Assembly: GCA_964443875.1 (NCBI GenBank) | Contig: CAYUET010000001.1 | Span: forward strand, 62,001 to 126,000 | Length of the DNA: 64,000 nucleotides | Reading direction: 5' to 3' | Source: CAYUET01 sp964443875 | GTDB taxonomy: Bacteria > Auribacterota > JAFGBW01 | Part shown: positions 26,734 to 34,919 of the stretch, in pieces | How the letters are laid out: each line of letters opens with the position of its first letter | Position numbering within the stretch: the stretch's first letter is position 1 | The notes under the pieces: model-generated | Seen by the model: only the letters and a program-made list of their open reading frames with translations | What the model was told of the DNA's origin: nothing | Database searches by the model: none | Position numbers and translations under genes: made by a program

Positions 26734-27582
26734 ATGAAAATCCGGACTTTGATCCTTTTTATTCTTTTTCAGGCTGCTGCCTTTTCAGAAATGACGAATT
26801 TCAATGCCCAGACGCTTTCGCCGGCCTCAGGTTTTACGAATTCCTTCCTTTCAAGGATTATCATCGTTGATTCCGGGGATGGAGGCCGGCAGCTTAAGGA
26901 AATGTTTGTACAATATGGTCTCGAAAAACAGGGGTATCATATAGAATTGTTTGTTGCCGGTGAAACCGTTGGGGAAAAACCTCTCGTTGAAGTCAGTAGG
27001 ATAATGAAAACAGTAGTCCGGAATTCACTCACAGACATCAACGGAAGAATTTATTATTGTATTGCGTGCAATACTTTCACAGTAATGGGGGCTGTAGAGG
27101 AGGTAAAACGTTATTCCTATGGACTGCTCGAAAATATTCATAACCCCATAGACAGGGCGATTCAGAGCCTTATGGGTAAAATGGTTTTTAAAACTCAGAA
27201 AGTAGGGGTGATGGCTACTTCTGTGTCTCTGAATTCAAACCTTGAAAATTCCTATGTTAACCGATTGTATGCCAAGGGGATTAACAATGTCGAGGCCTAC
27301 CCGGAGCAGGAACTGATTAATGCTATTGAAGAAAATGATCTGCAGAAGATCCATTTTCTTGTCAATGGAATTGCACGAAAGGTTCTAGAGGATAAAGCGG
27401 AGTTTCTGATTCTGGGATGCACTCATTTCACCAAAATTGTTCCGCTGCTCAAGGAGTTATTAGGCCAAGAGGTAATCCTGATCGATAGCAATACGGAATT
27501 GTTTTCCGGTTTTATAAAGGATTTATGTCTCGATTCCTCGGATAAAAAGGAAGAATTCGGTTTTTTTGAAATCGCGGCTTGA
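26734..27582 (+). CDS. Exported glutamate/aspartate racemase-like protein
   Basis: 282 residues. After a signal peptide (RTLILFILFQAAAFSE) and a short linker comes a MurI-type racemase domain: IIIVDSGDGGRQL (first Asp and glycine-rich loop), IACNTFT (first catalytic Cys), and LGCTHFTKIVPLL (second Cys-Thr-His). All catalytic landmarks are kept, so activity is plausible. The ATG is 3 bases after the stop of the GlmS-like giant gene, so they are coupled. MurI is normally cytoplasmic; an exported version points to D-amino acid chemistry in the periplasm, or to an intramembrane-anchored form. The cytoplasmic MurI is presumably elsewhere in the genome. Confidence 0.8.
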   Translation: MKIRTLILFILFQAAAFSEMTNFNAQTLSPASGFTNSFLSRIIIVDSGDGGRQLKEMFVQYGLEKQGYHIELFVAGETVGEKPLVEVSRIMKTVVRNSLTDINGRIYYCIACNTFTVMGAVEEVKRYSYGLLENIHNPIDRAIQSLMGKMVFKTQKVGVMATSVSLNSNLENSYVNRLYAKGINNVEAYPEQELINAIEENDLQKIHFLVNGIARKVLEDKAEFLILGCTHFTKIVPLLKELLGQEVILIDSNTELFSGFIKDLCLDSSDKKEEFGFFEIAA

Positions 27583-27603
27583 TAATGCTTTATTAAAAAA
27601 TTT

Positions 27604-28533
27604 TTATTGAAAAAAAACAAGGCGGTCACGACCGTTTTTTTTAGCCTGATAGAGCATTTTATCGGCTTCCTGAATCAGCTCATCTGAATTATAAGAGTGA
27701 AGTACATCTGTGCAGCAGATTCCTGCGCTGATCGTAACATGGTATTCAGTATCTTTCCATTTAAAAGGAATTTTTCTGCAGTCATCAATGATTTTCTGGC
27801 AGGCATCGATCATAAAATTCATTGACCGGTTAGGGCAAAGGACTGTAAATTCTTCCCCTCCGTAACGGGCAAGTATAAAATCATCTGTAAACGAATCTGA
27901 TAAATGGTTCGCTACAGTTTTTAAAACCTTATCTCCTTCAAGGTGTCCGTAGGTGTCGTTTACTTTTTTAAAAAAGTCCACATCAAAAATAGCAAGACAG
28001 AGATTATTTCCGGAAGAGGCTGCTGAAGTGATTAATACCTCCAGGGCGGAAATATAGTAGCGGCGATTGTACAGGGAGGTCAAGGCATCATGATCGGATA
28101 AATATTTGAGTTTTTTGTTGGCAAAAAGAAGATCATCATTAAGACGTTTAAGACGGAGCATAACCCTTATGCGGGCAATAAATTCCATTTCATTAAAGGG
28201 TTTGATAATGTAGTCATCTGCACCTGATTCAAGCCCCTGAACCATGCTTTCAATGTCTTCCCTGGCTGTTAAAAGAAGAATGGGATAATAATGTTCCTTG
28301 TCACTTTTTAATTCCATGCAAACCTGATATCCGTCTTTTTTAGGCATTTTTAAATCGACCACCACGGCGCTGGGCTGAAGTCTTTGAGTTTCTCTGACCG
28401 CCTGTTCTCCGTCAGTGACCATATAGACTTTGTAGCCGCGTTTTATAAGAACAGAGGAAGTGACTTTTAATGCTGTCGGAGAATCATCTGCAATCAGAAT
28501 TGTTTCGGGTTCTCTGTGTAGATTTGAAAACAA
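27604..28533 (-). CDS. Response regulator with GGDEF (diguanylate cyclase) output
   Basis: 309 residues. The receiver domain (about 10-128) has D16-D17, phospho-acceptor D60 (VVVDLKMPKKDGY) and K111. The GGDEF domain (about 145-309) has the active-site motif GGEEF at 225-229, and DVDFFKKVNDTYGHLEGD upstream. It should make cyclic di-GMP on phosphorylation. No RxxD inhibitory site is present five residues before GGEEF, so product feedback is probably absent. The start is TTG, preceded by AAAAGGG at good spacing, with no nearby ATG. Its product is the presumed ligand of the riboswitch at 61129-61230. Confidence 0.93.
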   Translation of the reverse strand: MFSNLHREPETILIADDSPTALKVTSSVLIKRGYKVYMVTDGEQAVRETQRLQPSAVVVDLKMPKKDGYQVCMELKSDKEHYYPILLLTAREDIESMVQGLESGADDYIIKPFNEMEFIARIRVMLRLKRLNDDLLFANKKLKYLSDHDALTSLYNRRYYISALEVLITSAASSGNNLCLAIFDVDFFKKVNDTYGHLEGDKVLKTVANHLSDSFTDDFILARYGGEEFTVLCPNRSMNFMIDACQKIIDDCRKIPFKWKDTEYHVTISAGICCTDVLHSYNSDELIQEADKMLYQAKKNGRDRLVFFQ

Positions 28534-28677
28534 AGTATAAATACCCTTTTTATATTTAGGATATTATATAAAATATGAAATAAATGACTAGATAAATTTC
28601 CTGTAAAACCGAAGAAAAATACCGGAACTGTTTTGAATTAATGCTGTTCTTTTTTTTAGGACATATGAAATGAACGA

Positions 28678-30702
28678 TTAATTCGGGCTTTGAAGCATTT
28701 CTTTAAAATTTTTTTCTGACAAGATTTTTAGATTCAGATTTTTTGCTTTTTCCAGTTTTGAGCCGGGGTTTTCTCCGCAAACCAGGAAATCAAGTTTTTT
28801 GCTTACACTTGAAAGAATTATTCCTCCCATTTTTTTTACATTATCTTCGGCTTCTGATCTCGAAAAGGATTGAAGCGAGCCTGTGAAAAGAAAAGTTTTT
28901 CCAGAGAAAGGGGTGTTCAGGCTGTTTTTTTCAAGAGGGGAAATAATAATTCCGAGAGTGAGAAGGTCCTCAATAATTTTTAAGTGTTCCGGGTATTTGA
29001 AAAACTGGACAATAGAAGAGGCGACCACAGGACCGATTTCATTCAGGGTTTGCAGTTCTTCCAGGGGGGAATGAATGATTTCCTGAAGGGAATTAAACCG
29101 GGTGGCCAGTATTTCAGCCGTTCTTTGTCCGACGAATCGGATCCCCAGCGCATAAATAAAGCGGTCCAGTGAAGTGTGTCTGGAGTTTTGAATGGCCGTA
29201 TAAAGTTTGGATGCCAGTATTTTCCCCATACGCGGAAGCTTGAAAAAATCTTCGGGATTAAGCCTGTAAAGATCAGAAATTGAGCGCAGCAGTTTTTTTT
29301 CAACCAGGAGCTCAATAAAAGCATTCCCGAGGGATTGGATATCCAGGGCATCTTTGGAGACAAAATGGCAGATTCTTTCCACCAGCTGGGCCCGGCAGTC
29401 CATGTTTTCACAGCGGAGTATTATTTCTCCGTCTTTAATCAGAGGGTAACTGCAGGAAGGGCAGAGCTTCGGGGGGTGGACAATAATTTCTCTGCCGGTT
29501 CTCTGGTGGACAAGCGGTTTGATGACTTCTGGAATAACATCGCCCGCTCTCCGGATAAAAACCTTGTCCTGAATACGCACATCTTTTCTGCATAATTCCT
29601 CATAATTATGCAGAGTGGCTCTGCTCACTGTCACTCCGGCAACTTCAACAGGGGCAAGGATGGCCACAGGGGTAATCGCTCCTGTTCTTCCAACCTGGGG
29701 GATGACATCGAGCACGGTTGTTGTCGCTTCTTCGGCTGGAAATTTATAAGCCACGGCAAAACGCGGTGTCCGGGCAAGGATGCCAAGCCTTTTCTGGATT
29801 TCAAAGGAGTTGACTTTTAAAACGATTCCGTCGATTTCAAAAGGCAGTTTTTCCCGCTTTTCAAGGATGGAAAGATAAAAACTTTGAATTTCCGCAAGGT
29901 TCCGGCAGATTTTAAACTCATGGAATATTTTAAATCCCATTTTATGCAGAAGTTGAACCCATTCCTGCTGGGTTGCAATGGGAAGATCATAGAGATTTCC
30001 GGAAGAATAAAAAAAAGCGTCCAGTTTTCTTGATGCAGTAATCGAGGTATCGAGCTGACGAAGTGATCCTGCGGCGGCATTCCTGGGATTGGCAAACAGA
30101 GCCTCATTGAGTCTTGTTCTGGATTCATTGAGCGCCTGAAAATCCTTTTTGGCCATGATGACTTCACCACGGACTGAAAACAGGGAAGGAAACCCGGAAA
30201 CAGGGGTGATTTTTAAGGGAATGGAAGGAATGGTTTTTATATTCCGGGTGACATTTTCCCCTGTAAAGCCGTCGCCGCGGGTTCCTGCAGATTTAAGAAA
30301 CCCGTTTTCATAAACCAGTTCAATACTTAAGCCATCAAATTTGATGTCTGCCAGGTATTCCAGGGAGCGGTTTAATGGAAGATCCAGCTCTTTACGGATT
30401 CGTTCATCAAATTCCTGAATGTCTTTTTCATCGTAGCTGTTGGCAAGGCTCAGCATCTGGGAAAGATGGCTGATTTTTTCAAATTTTTCCTGAGGTTTGC
30501 CTGAAACACGGCAGGTAGGAGAATCCTGAAACACACATTCGGGGTGTTCCTTTTCAAGGGACTGAAGTTCCTTCAGGAGTTTATCATAGTTAAAGTCCGA
30601 AATTTCCGGATCATCCAGTACATAATAACGGTGGTCATGATAGCGGATAAGATCAATCAGCTCACGCATTTTTTCTTGGGGTTGTTTGGAAAAAAGATCC
30701 AT
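28678..30702 (-). CDS. ligA: NAD+-dependent DNA ligase
   Basis: 674 residues, full length for LigA. Order: Ia domain (YHDHRYYVLDDPEISDFNYD), adenylation domain with active-site K121 in KFDG, OB fold, four-Cys zinc finger (CPSC...CENMDC), helix-hairpin-helix region, and a C-terminal BRCT domain (FSGKTFLFTGSLQSFSRSEA). It seals nicks in replication and repair. It is the last gene of a five-gene minus-strand operon and its ATG overlaps the alkD stop (TGATG). Confidence 0.97.
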   Translation of the reverse strand: MDLFSKQPQEKMRELIDLIRYHDHRYYVLDDPEISDFNYDKLLKELQSLEKEHPECVFQDSPTCRVSGKPQEKFEKISHLSQMLSLANSYDEKDIQEFDERIRKELDLPLNRSLEYLADIKFDGLSIELVYENGFLKSAGTRGDGFTGENVTRNIKTIPSIPLKITPVSGFPSLFSVRGEVIMAKKDFQALNESRTRLNEALFANPRNAAAGSLRQLDTSITASRKLDAFFYSSGNLYDLPIATQQEWVQLLHKMGFKIFHEFKICRNLAEIQSFYLSILEKREKLPFEIDGIVLKVNSFEIQKRLGILARTPRFAVAYKFPAEEATTTVLDVIPQVGRTGAITPVAILAPVEVAGVTVSRATLHNYEELCRKDVRIQDKVFIRRAGDVIPEVIKPLVHQRTGREIIVHPPKLCPSCSYPLIKDGEIILRCENMDCRAQLVERICHFVSKDALDIQSLGNAFIELLVEKKLLRSISDLYRLNPEDFFKLPRMGKILASKLYTAIQNSRHTSLDRFIYALGIRFVGQRTAEILATRFNSLQEIIHSPLEELQTLNEIGPVVASSIVQFFKYPEHLKIIEDLLTLGIIISPLEKNSLNTPFSGKTFLFTGSLQSFSRSEAEDNVKKMGGIILSSVSKKLDFLVCGENPGSKLEKAKNLNLKILSEKNFKEMLQSPN

Positions 30703-31388
30703 CAGCTAATTTTTATTTTTTTGAGAACTCGTTCACTTTTTAATTCTTTCAAGGCGTCTTTGGCGATCCATTGTGCGGATTTTGAGTCAGATTTTAGAAG
30801 CAGATCGATGGTTTCAAGGGCTTTTGCGTGAAGATTATTATTTTTCTTTCCGATTTGGCGCAAGGCCCAGTTGATGGCCTTTTTTACAAAATTACGATCA
30901 TCGCTTGATTCCTGGATGATGAAGTTAAAGAATTCCAGGAAGACTTCATCCGGAGCTTTTTTATCATGCACAGAGAGCGTTGCCATGAGTACAAATCCCG
31001 CACGTTTGACAAATTCCTCATGTCTCATGCTCCATTTGAGCGCTTTTTTATAGGCAAGAGGGGTCTTATCGAAAAGGTTGGAGCAGCACTGGTCGCAGAT
31101 ATCCCAGGAATTAAAACTGATAACCCATTCATCCATCTGTTTCTCGGTTACGCTTTGGGGATCATCAATTAAAGTGGCCATGATTTTTGCTTCGTGAATG
31201 CCTGAATTCCAGAGATCAAGCGCAAGGAGATGATCCTCCCCTATTTCTTTCGCCATTTTGCGAAGGGTGGGGAGATTAATGCCCAAGGCATTCTGAGTGG
31301 TTATTCCGAACCGGGCCATGCCTTTCACGTTTTCCGGATTGGCGTGGGACTTTAAGGTTTTTATGATTTCTTTGACCGAGGTATTCAT
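30702..31388 (-). CDS. AlkD-like DNA alkylation repair glycosylase
   Basis: 228 residues from the ATG at 31388, which overlaps the NUDIX stop as ATGA; an upstream GTG would run into the NUDIX gene. It is an all-helical HEAT-like repeat protein with DNA-alkylation-repair family landmarks: GMARFGITTQNALGINLPTLRKMAKE, LALDLWNSGIHEAKIMATLIDDP, WDICDQCCSNLF and FVKKAINWALRQIGK. AlkD removes N3- and N7-alkyl purines. Its neighbours ligA (nick sealing) and a NUDIX hydrolase fit a small DNA and nucleotide maintenance operon. Confidence 0.9.
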   Translation of the reverse strand: MNTSVKEIIKTLKSHANPENVKGMARFGITTQNALGINLPTLRKMAKEIGEDHLLALDLWNSGIHEAKIMATLIDDPQSVTEKQMDEWVISFNSWDICDQCCSNLFDKTPLAYKKALKWSMRHEEFVKRAGFVLMATLSVHDKKAPDEVFLEFFNFIIQESSDDRNFVKKAINWALRQIGKKNNNLHAKALETIDLLLKSDSKSAQWIAKDALKELKSERVLKKIKIS

Positions 31389-31945
31389 GGCATCATTCCA
31401 AACAGGTACCACAGACCGGCTCCGACGGCAGTTCCTTTTTTAATTTCTTCCTGAAGGTAGCGTTTGATCTGAGATCGTTCTTTGATGATGACTTCAATTT
31501 CTTCTTCGGGTTCCAGATCCTGTGAGGGATTCTGATTCTCCGGAAGATTTTCATCCACAGAGATATGAACAATGCGGACTTTATCATCCATGATCCCGGA
31601 ACTTGCCTTGAGCACTGGACTGATCTCCATGACTTTTCCGGTGTATCCGGTTTCTTCCTTAAGCTCTCTTAGGGCTTCCTCTGCGATATCTTTGTCGGAT
31701 TCCTCGTTTTTGGCAATTCCGGCAGGAAAGCCCAGAATATAATTATTGATGGGGCAACGGAATTGTTTGATCAGGATCATCCGGTTGGAGGGAATTAAAT
31801 AAGGGATGATAAGGATCACTGAGGAATTACATTTGCGTTCAATGTATTCCCAGGAAAAGACCTGATTCTCATTGTTTACAAACCGGCCTTCCTTGAAATT
31901 CAGCCAGAACCCGCTGTATAATGTTTTATCTTCAATTTTTTTCAT
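31385..31945 (-). CDS. NUDIX hydrolase (ADP-ribose pyrophosphatase-like)
   Basis: 186 residues. The Nudix box fits GX5EX7REUXEEXGU: GFPAGIAKNEESDKDIAEEA followed by LRELKEETGYTG. The preceding IPSNRMILIKQFRCPINNYILGFPAG is typical of ADP-ribose pyrophosphatases. Sequence alone does not fix the substrate. It starts 3 bases after the flavoprotein gene ends and overlaps alkD by 4 bases. Confidence 0.92.
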   Translation of the reverse strand: MKKIEDKTLYSGFWLNFKEGRFVNNENQVFSWEYIERKCNSSVILIIPYLIPSNRMILIKQFRCPINNYILGFPAGIAKNEESDKDIAEEALRELKEETGYTGKVMEISPVLKASSGIMDDKVRIVHISVDENLPENQNPSQDLEPEEEIEVIIKERSQIKRYLQEEIKKGTAVGAGLWYLFGMMP

Positions 31946-31948
31946 AAA

Positions 31949-32524
31949 TCAGGTGTTAAATTTTTTTAGAAGCCAGGCGATATTCTGCCCCAGAATAGTC
32001 ATGGTTTGAAGACCTTCATCATCTTTTTCCACTTCCCCTTTATCGCGGCCGTATCCCATGTTCCAGTATTTGGAGCCCGGGACGATCATTTCGCTGCTTA
32101 GAAAAAAATGGTTGATGGAATCAAAGGCGTGAATCGCTCCGCCTCTGCGGGCAGTAACAATGGCAGCGCCGATTTTGTGTTTAAAGATGAAATCATTGGC
32201 CCTGGACACCATTCCGGCTCTGTCGATCAAGGCCTTTAGCTCGGAGGTTATATCGGCGAAGTAAGTGGGGGAGGCAAGGAGGATACCATCCGCTTCAATC
32301 ATTTTTTTGATGCAGGAGTTTAAAATGTCCGTTTTAACAGCACATTCCCGGTTTTTTTGAATAAAACACTGATAACAGGCCGTGCAGCCCCAAAGGTGTT
32401 CTCCTGAGAGCTGAATCATTTCGGTGTCAATTTTTTCTTTGGCGAGTTCCTTGAAGACATAGCGGATCATGATGGAGGTATTACCATCTTTCCGCGGGCT
32501 TGCGTTAAAAGCAACAACTTTCAT
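31949..32524 (-). CDS. Flavodoxin-fold NADPH-dependent FMN reductase / iron-sulfur flavoprotein
   Basis: 191 residues. The N-terminus is a flavodoxin-like FMN site (VVAFNASPRKDGNTSIMI). A compact cysteine cluster CTACYQC...C (about residues 47-62) resembles that of archaeal-type iron-sulfur flavoproteins, followed by LLASPTYFADITSELKALIDR. It probably carries FMN and possibly a [4Fe-4S] cluster for redox chemistry in anaerobes. It is second in the operon, 15 bases after the exported protein gene. Confidence 0.88.
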   Translation of the reverse strand: MKVVAFNASPRKDGNTSIMIRYVFKELAKEKIDTEMIQLSGEHLWGCTACYQCFIQKNRECAVKTDILNSCIKKMIEADGILLASPTYFADITSELKALIDRAGMVSRANDFIFKHKIGAAIVTARRGGAIHAFDSINHFFLSSEMIVPGSKYWNMGYGRDKGEVEKDDEGLQTMTILGQNIAWLLKKFNT

Positions 32525-32539
32525 AGTCCCCTCCGGCTT

Positions 32540-33034
32540 TTAAGATTTGATAGCCTTAATGGATTTAAGCATGGCAGTAACTTCAGAATCGTATTTTTGT
32601 TTAAAGTCAGGAGTTCCAAAATACAGGAGGATGAAGACTTTTTTCTTATCAGGGGAGAAGAAAAAAACGGAAATGTTTAAAAATTTATCGGTGATAATAT
32701 CTTTTCCTTTTCCTTCAATGCTAGAAAAGTCAATTCCGTTGAATTCGGTATTTTTAGGGGCTTCAAATTGAGGGTCAGAAATGATATCCCCGATAATTTC
32801 ATTTGCAGACGACACTGCATCTTCTATTTTGATTAGATCCGGAAGAGCCCATGCCCCTACATAGATACTTTCGTCATAAGGTGTCATATAAAGGATATAG
32901 TCATGGATCTGAAATGACCAGCCTTCTGGGGGGGCAATGGAAAAAAGAGAGGATTCTTTCGGAAAGGTTACGGTTTTTGCATACGTAAGCGAGGTGATGA
33001 AAATGCAGGTAAAGACAATAAAGAGTTTTTTCAT
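32540..33034 (-). CDS. Small exported protein, PsbP/DcrB-like possibility
   Basis: 164 residues with a signal peptide (KKLFIVFTCIFITSLTYA). The mature part begins with a strand and FSIAPPEGWSFQIHDYILYMTP, then hydrophobic strands and a C-terminal helix (FKQKYDSEVTAMLKSIKAI). The APPEGW-type start followed by alternating strands resembles the PsbP/DcrB fold of small periplasmic proteins; that is inference. It is first in the minus-strand operon leading to ligA. A divergent gene starts 135 bases away. Confidence 0.6.
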   Translation of the reverse strand: MKKLFIVFTCIFITSLTYAKTVTFPKESSLFSIAPPEGWSFQIHDYILYMTPYDESIYVGAWALPDLIKIEDAVSSANEIIGDIISDPQFEAPKNTEFNGIDFSSIEGKGKDIITDKFLNISVFFFSPDKKKVFILLYFGTPDFKQKYDSEVTAMLKSIKAIKS

Positions 33035-33169
33035 AGATACTCCTGATTTTTAAGATAGGTGAATTTGAAATAATTTACTATAAAAGAAGGATAACATAAA
33101 ACTTTATTTTATTCTTTTTTACATTTATATTCATAATAATAGGAGTCTTGAAACAGGGAAACGTATTTC

Positions 33170-33979
33170 ATGAAAAAAATCCTGTTCATTTTTTCCTGTA
33201 TCTGGTTTTCGGTCAACTTTGTCTGGCTTTATTGGGAAGAGGAGAAGATCAGGAATATATCCGCGGATTCTGGCCCTGAGAACCAGGTTTATCAGGAAAG
33301 AACTTATGATATCCTATACAATCAAAGCAGAGCAGGGTCTCTTGTTTTTTCCTCTTTTTCAAATCCGGTCAGGCAGGTGCGGTTTAATTTATCCTTTAAT
33401 CTTGTATGGAATAAAAACCGCCAGAAATTAAACTTTGAAATTTCAGCTTATGCGGATTCCGGAAATAAACTGAGTCGTTTTTATATTGCGGTCTGGAATA
33501 CTTCAAAAAAAGAAAAAATAAGTCTTAATTGTTTCGGCAGGATTACGGATAAGGAAATAAAAATAAGTTTCAATTATTTCAGTCGTAATTATTCTTTTAA
33601 TATACCTATTCAAAAAGCATATAATTTTAATAATTCATTTTTGCTGAAGCTCTTATTCGAAAAAGATACAAATCTTGATTCAAGAGAAATAATCTTATCT
33701 GTTTTTAATGCGATAAAAAAGGGAATTCAGGACTTGAAATTCAATATAGGATCTTATTTTTTTCTGGATTATTTTGATGAGATTTTAAAAAATCCGCCAA
33801 GAGTTATTATGTCAAAATTAAATGAAATTATTGAAATTAAATTCAGTAGAGATATTGTAATATCAGAAGCAGACTTTACTTTAACATATGAACCTTATTT
33901 TATTGAAATAAAACAAGATAAATTATTTGATCTGTTTTTGAATTTGAGATCTGTTTTACTCTCGAACAATGTGGGTTAA
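33170..33979 (+). CDS. Membrane-anchored or exported protein of unknown function
   Basis: 269 residues with an N-terminal hydrophobic helix (ILFIFSCIWFSVNFVWLYW). The rest is beta-rich and very low in GC. ERTYDILYNQSRAGSLVFSS has the look of DUF3108-like periplasmic proteins (Y.I.Y.....G...), which I cannot confirm. The gene lies 44 bases before an ABC transporter ATPase on the same strand, so it may be an accessory of that transporter. Confidence 0.55.
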   Translation: MKKILFIFSCIWFSVNFVWLYWEEEKIRNISADSGPENQVYQERTYDILYNQSRAGSLVFSSFSNPVRQVRFNLSFNLVWNKNRQKLNFEISAYADSGNKLSRFYIAVWNTSKKEKISLNCFGRITDKEIKISFNYFSRNYSFNIPIQKAYNFNNSFLLKLLFEKDTNLDSREIILSVFNAIKKGIQDLKFNIGSYFFLDYFDEILKNPPRVIMSKLNEIIEIKFSRDIVISEADFTLTYEPYFIEIKQDKLFDLFLNLRSVLLSNNVG

Positions 33980-34023
33980 AATTTTTATAAATAGTACATA
34001 AAAATTAATTAGGTGTTTAAAAT

Positions 34024-34737
34024 ATGATTGAATTAATTCATTTAAAGAAGCAATTCAGTAAGACAATGGCTGTTGATGACTTAAATATGATTATTGACTC
34101 TGGAAAAATAACAGCTTTTTTGGGCCCTAATGGGGCGGGAAAAACCACAACTATAAAAATGATGACAGGACTTTTAAAGCCGACAGGGGGAATGATTAAA
34201 ATTAATGGGAGGAATATTGAGGAAGATTCTCTGACTTACAAAAAGAGTATGGCTTATATTCCTGATTTTCCTTTTTTATATGAAAGGCTGACCGGCAGAG
34301 AATATCTTGAGTTTGTAGCAGGTGTACATGAGATTTCAAAAAAAGAGTCTTTAGATCGTATTCATGAAATGATTCATGTTTTTATGCTGGAGGATGTGGA
34401 AAACAGTTTGATTAAGACTTATTCCCATGGAATGAAGCAGCGTCTTGTTTTTTGTTCTGCTTTGATAAAGGTACCTGAAATTTTAATTGTGGATGAGCCG
34501 ATGGTGGGGCTGGATCCTAAAACAGCCCGTATCATCAAGGATAGAATCCGAATGATTGCAAAAGGGGGAGGTTTGGTTTTTTTATCAACACATCAGCTTC
34601 ATGTTGCTTATGAGCTTGCGGATGAGATTATTATTATTCATAAGGGGAAAATCCGGCTGCGCGGGGACCCTAAGCATCTGGTGGCAGACTCCAATGAGGT
34701 AAATCTGGAAGATTTGTTTTTAAAAATCACATCGTGA
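34024..34737 (+). CDS. ABC transporter ATP-binding protein
   Basis: 237 residues. Walker A is GPNGAGKTT, the signature region YSHGMKQRL, Walker B ILIVDEPMVGLDP, and the switch His is in STHQLH. SHGMKQR in place of LSGGQ is common in the ABC-2 exporter group (CcmA-like). Its membrane partner is the polytopic protein encoded from 34920, separated by 182 bases that contain a small repeat. Substrate unknown. Confidence 0.93.
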   Translation: MIELIHLKKQFSKTMAVDDLNMIIDSGKITAFLGPNGAGKTTTIKMMTGLLKPTGGMIKINGRNIEEDSLTYKKSMAYIPDFPFLYERLTGREYLEFVAGVHEISKKESLDRIHEMIHVFMLEDVENSLIKTYSHGMKQRLVFCSALIKVPEILIVDEPMVGLDPKTARIIKDRIRMIAKGGGLVFLSTHQLHVAYELADEIIIIHKGKIRLRGDPKHLVADSNEVNLEDLFLKITS

Positions 34738-34796
34738 TTTTAAAAATTACATTGAGGGTTATAAAAGGAATACAATGAAGACCTAAGGTAGTGAAT

Positions 34797-34850
34797 GTCA
34801 TTCCGAACGGAGGTGAGGAATCTGGATTTCTCGTTAATGCTCGAAATGAC
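34797..34850. repeat. GTCATT-type small inverted repeat (54 bp)
   Basis: The left end GTCATTCCGA and right end TCGAAATGAC are imperfect inverted repeats, with GAGGAATCTGGATTTCTC in the middle also foldable. It belongs to the same style of element as 37755-37960. A second GC hairpin (CCGCGG-TAAACT-GCGGGG) follows at 34854-34870. It lies between an ABC ATPase gene and its presumed permease gene and may act as an mRNA hairpin or weak attenuator. Confidence 0.6.
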
Positions 34851-34919
34851 AAGCCGCGGTAAACTGCGGGGAATTAAACCTAATGAGATTAAATAAAAAA
34901 TATTAGAAGAAAAACGGCT

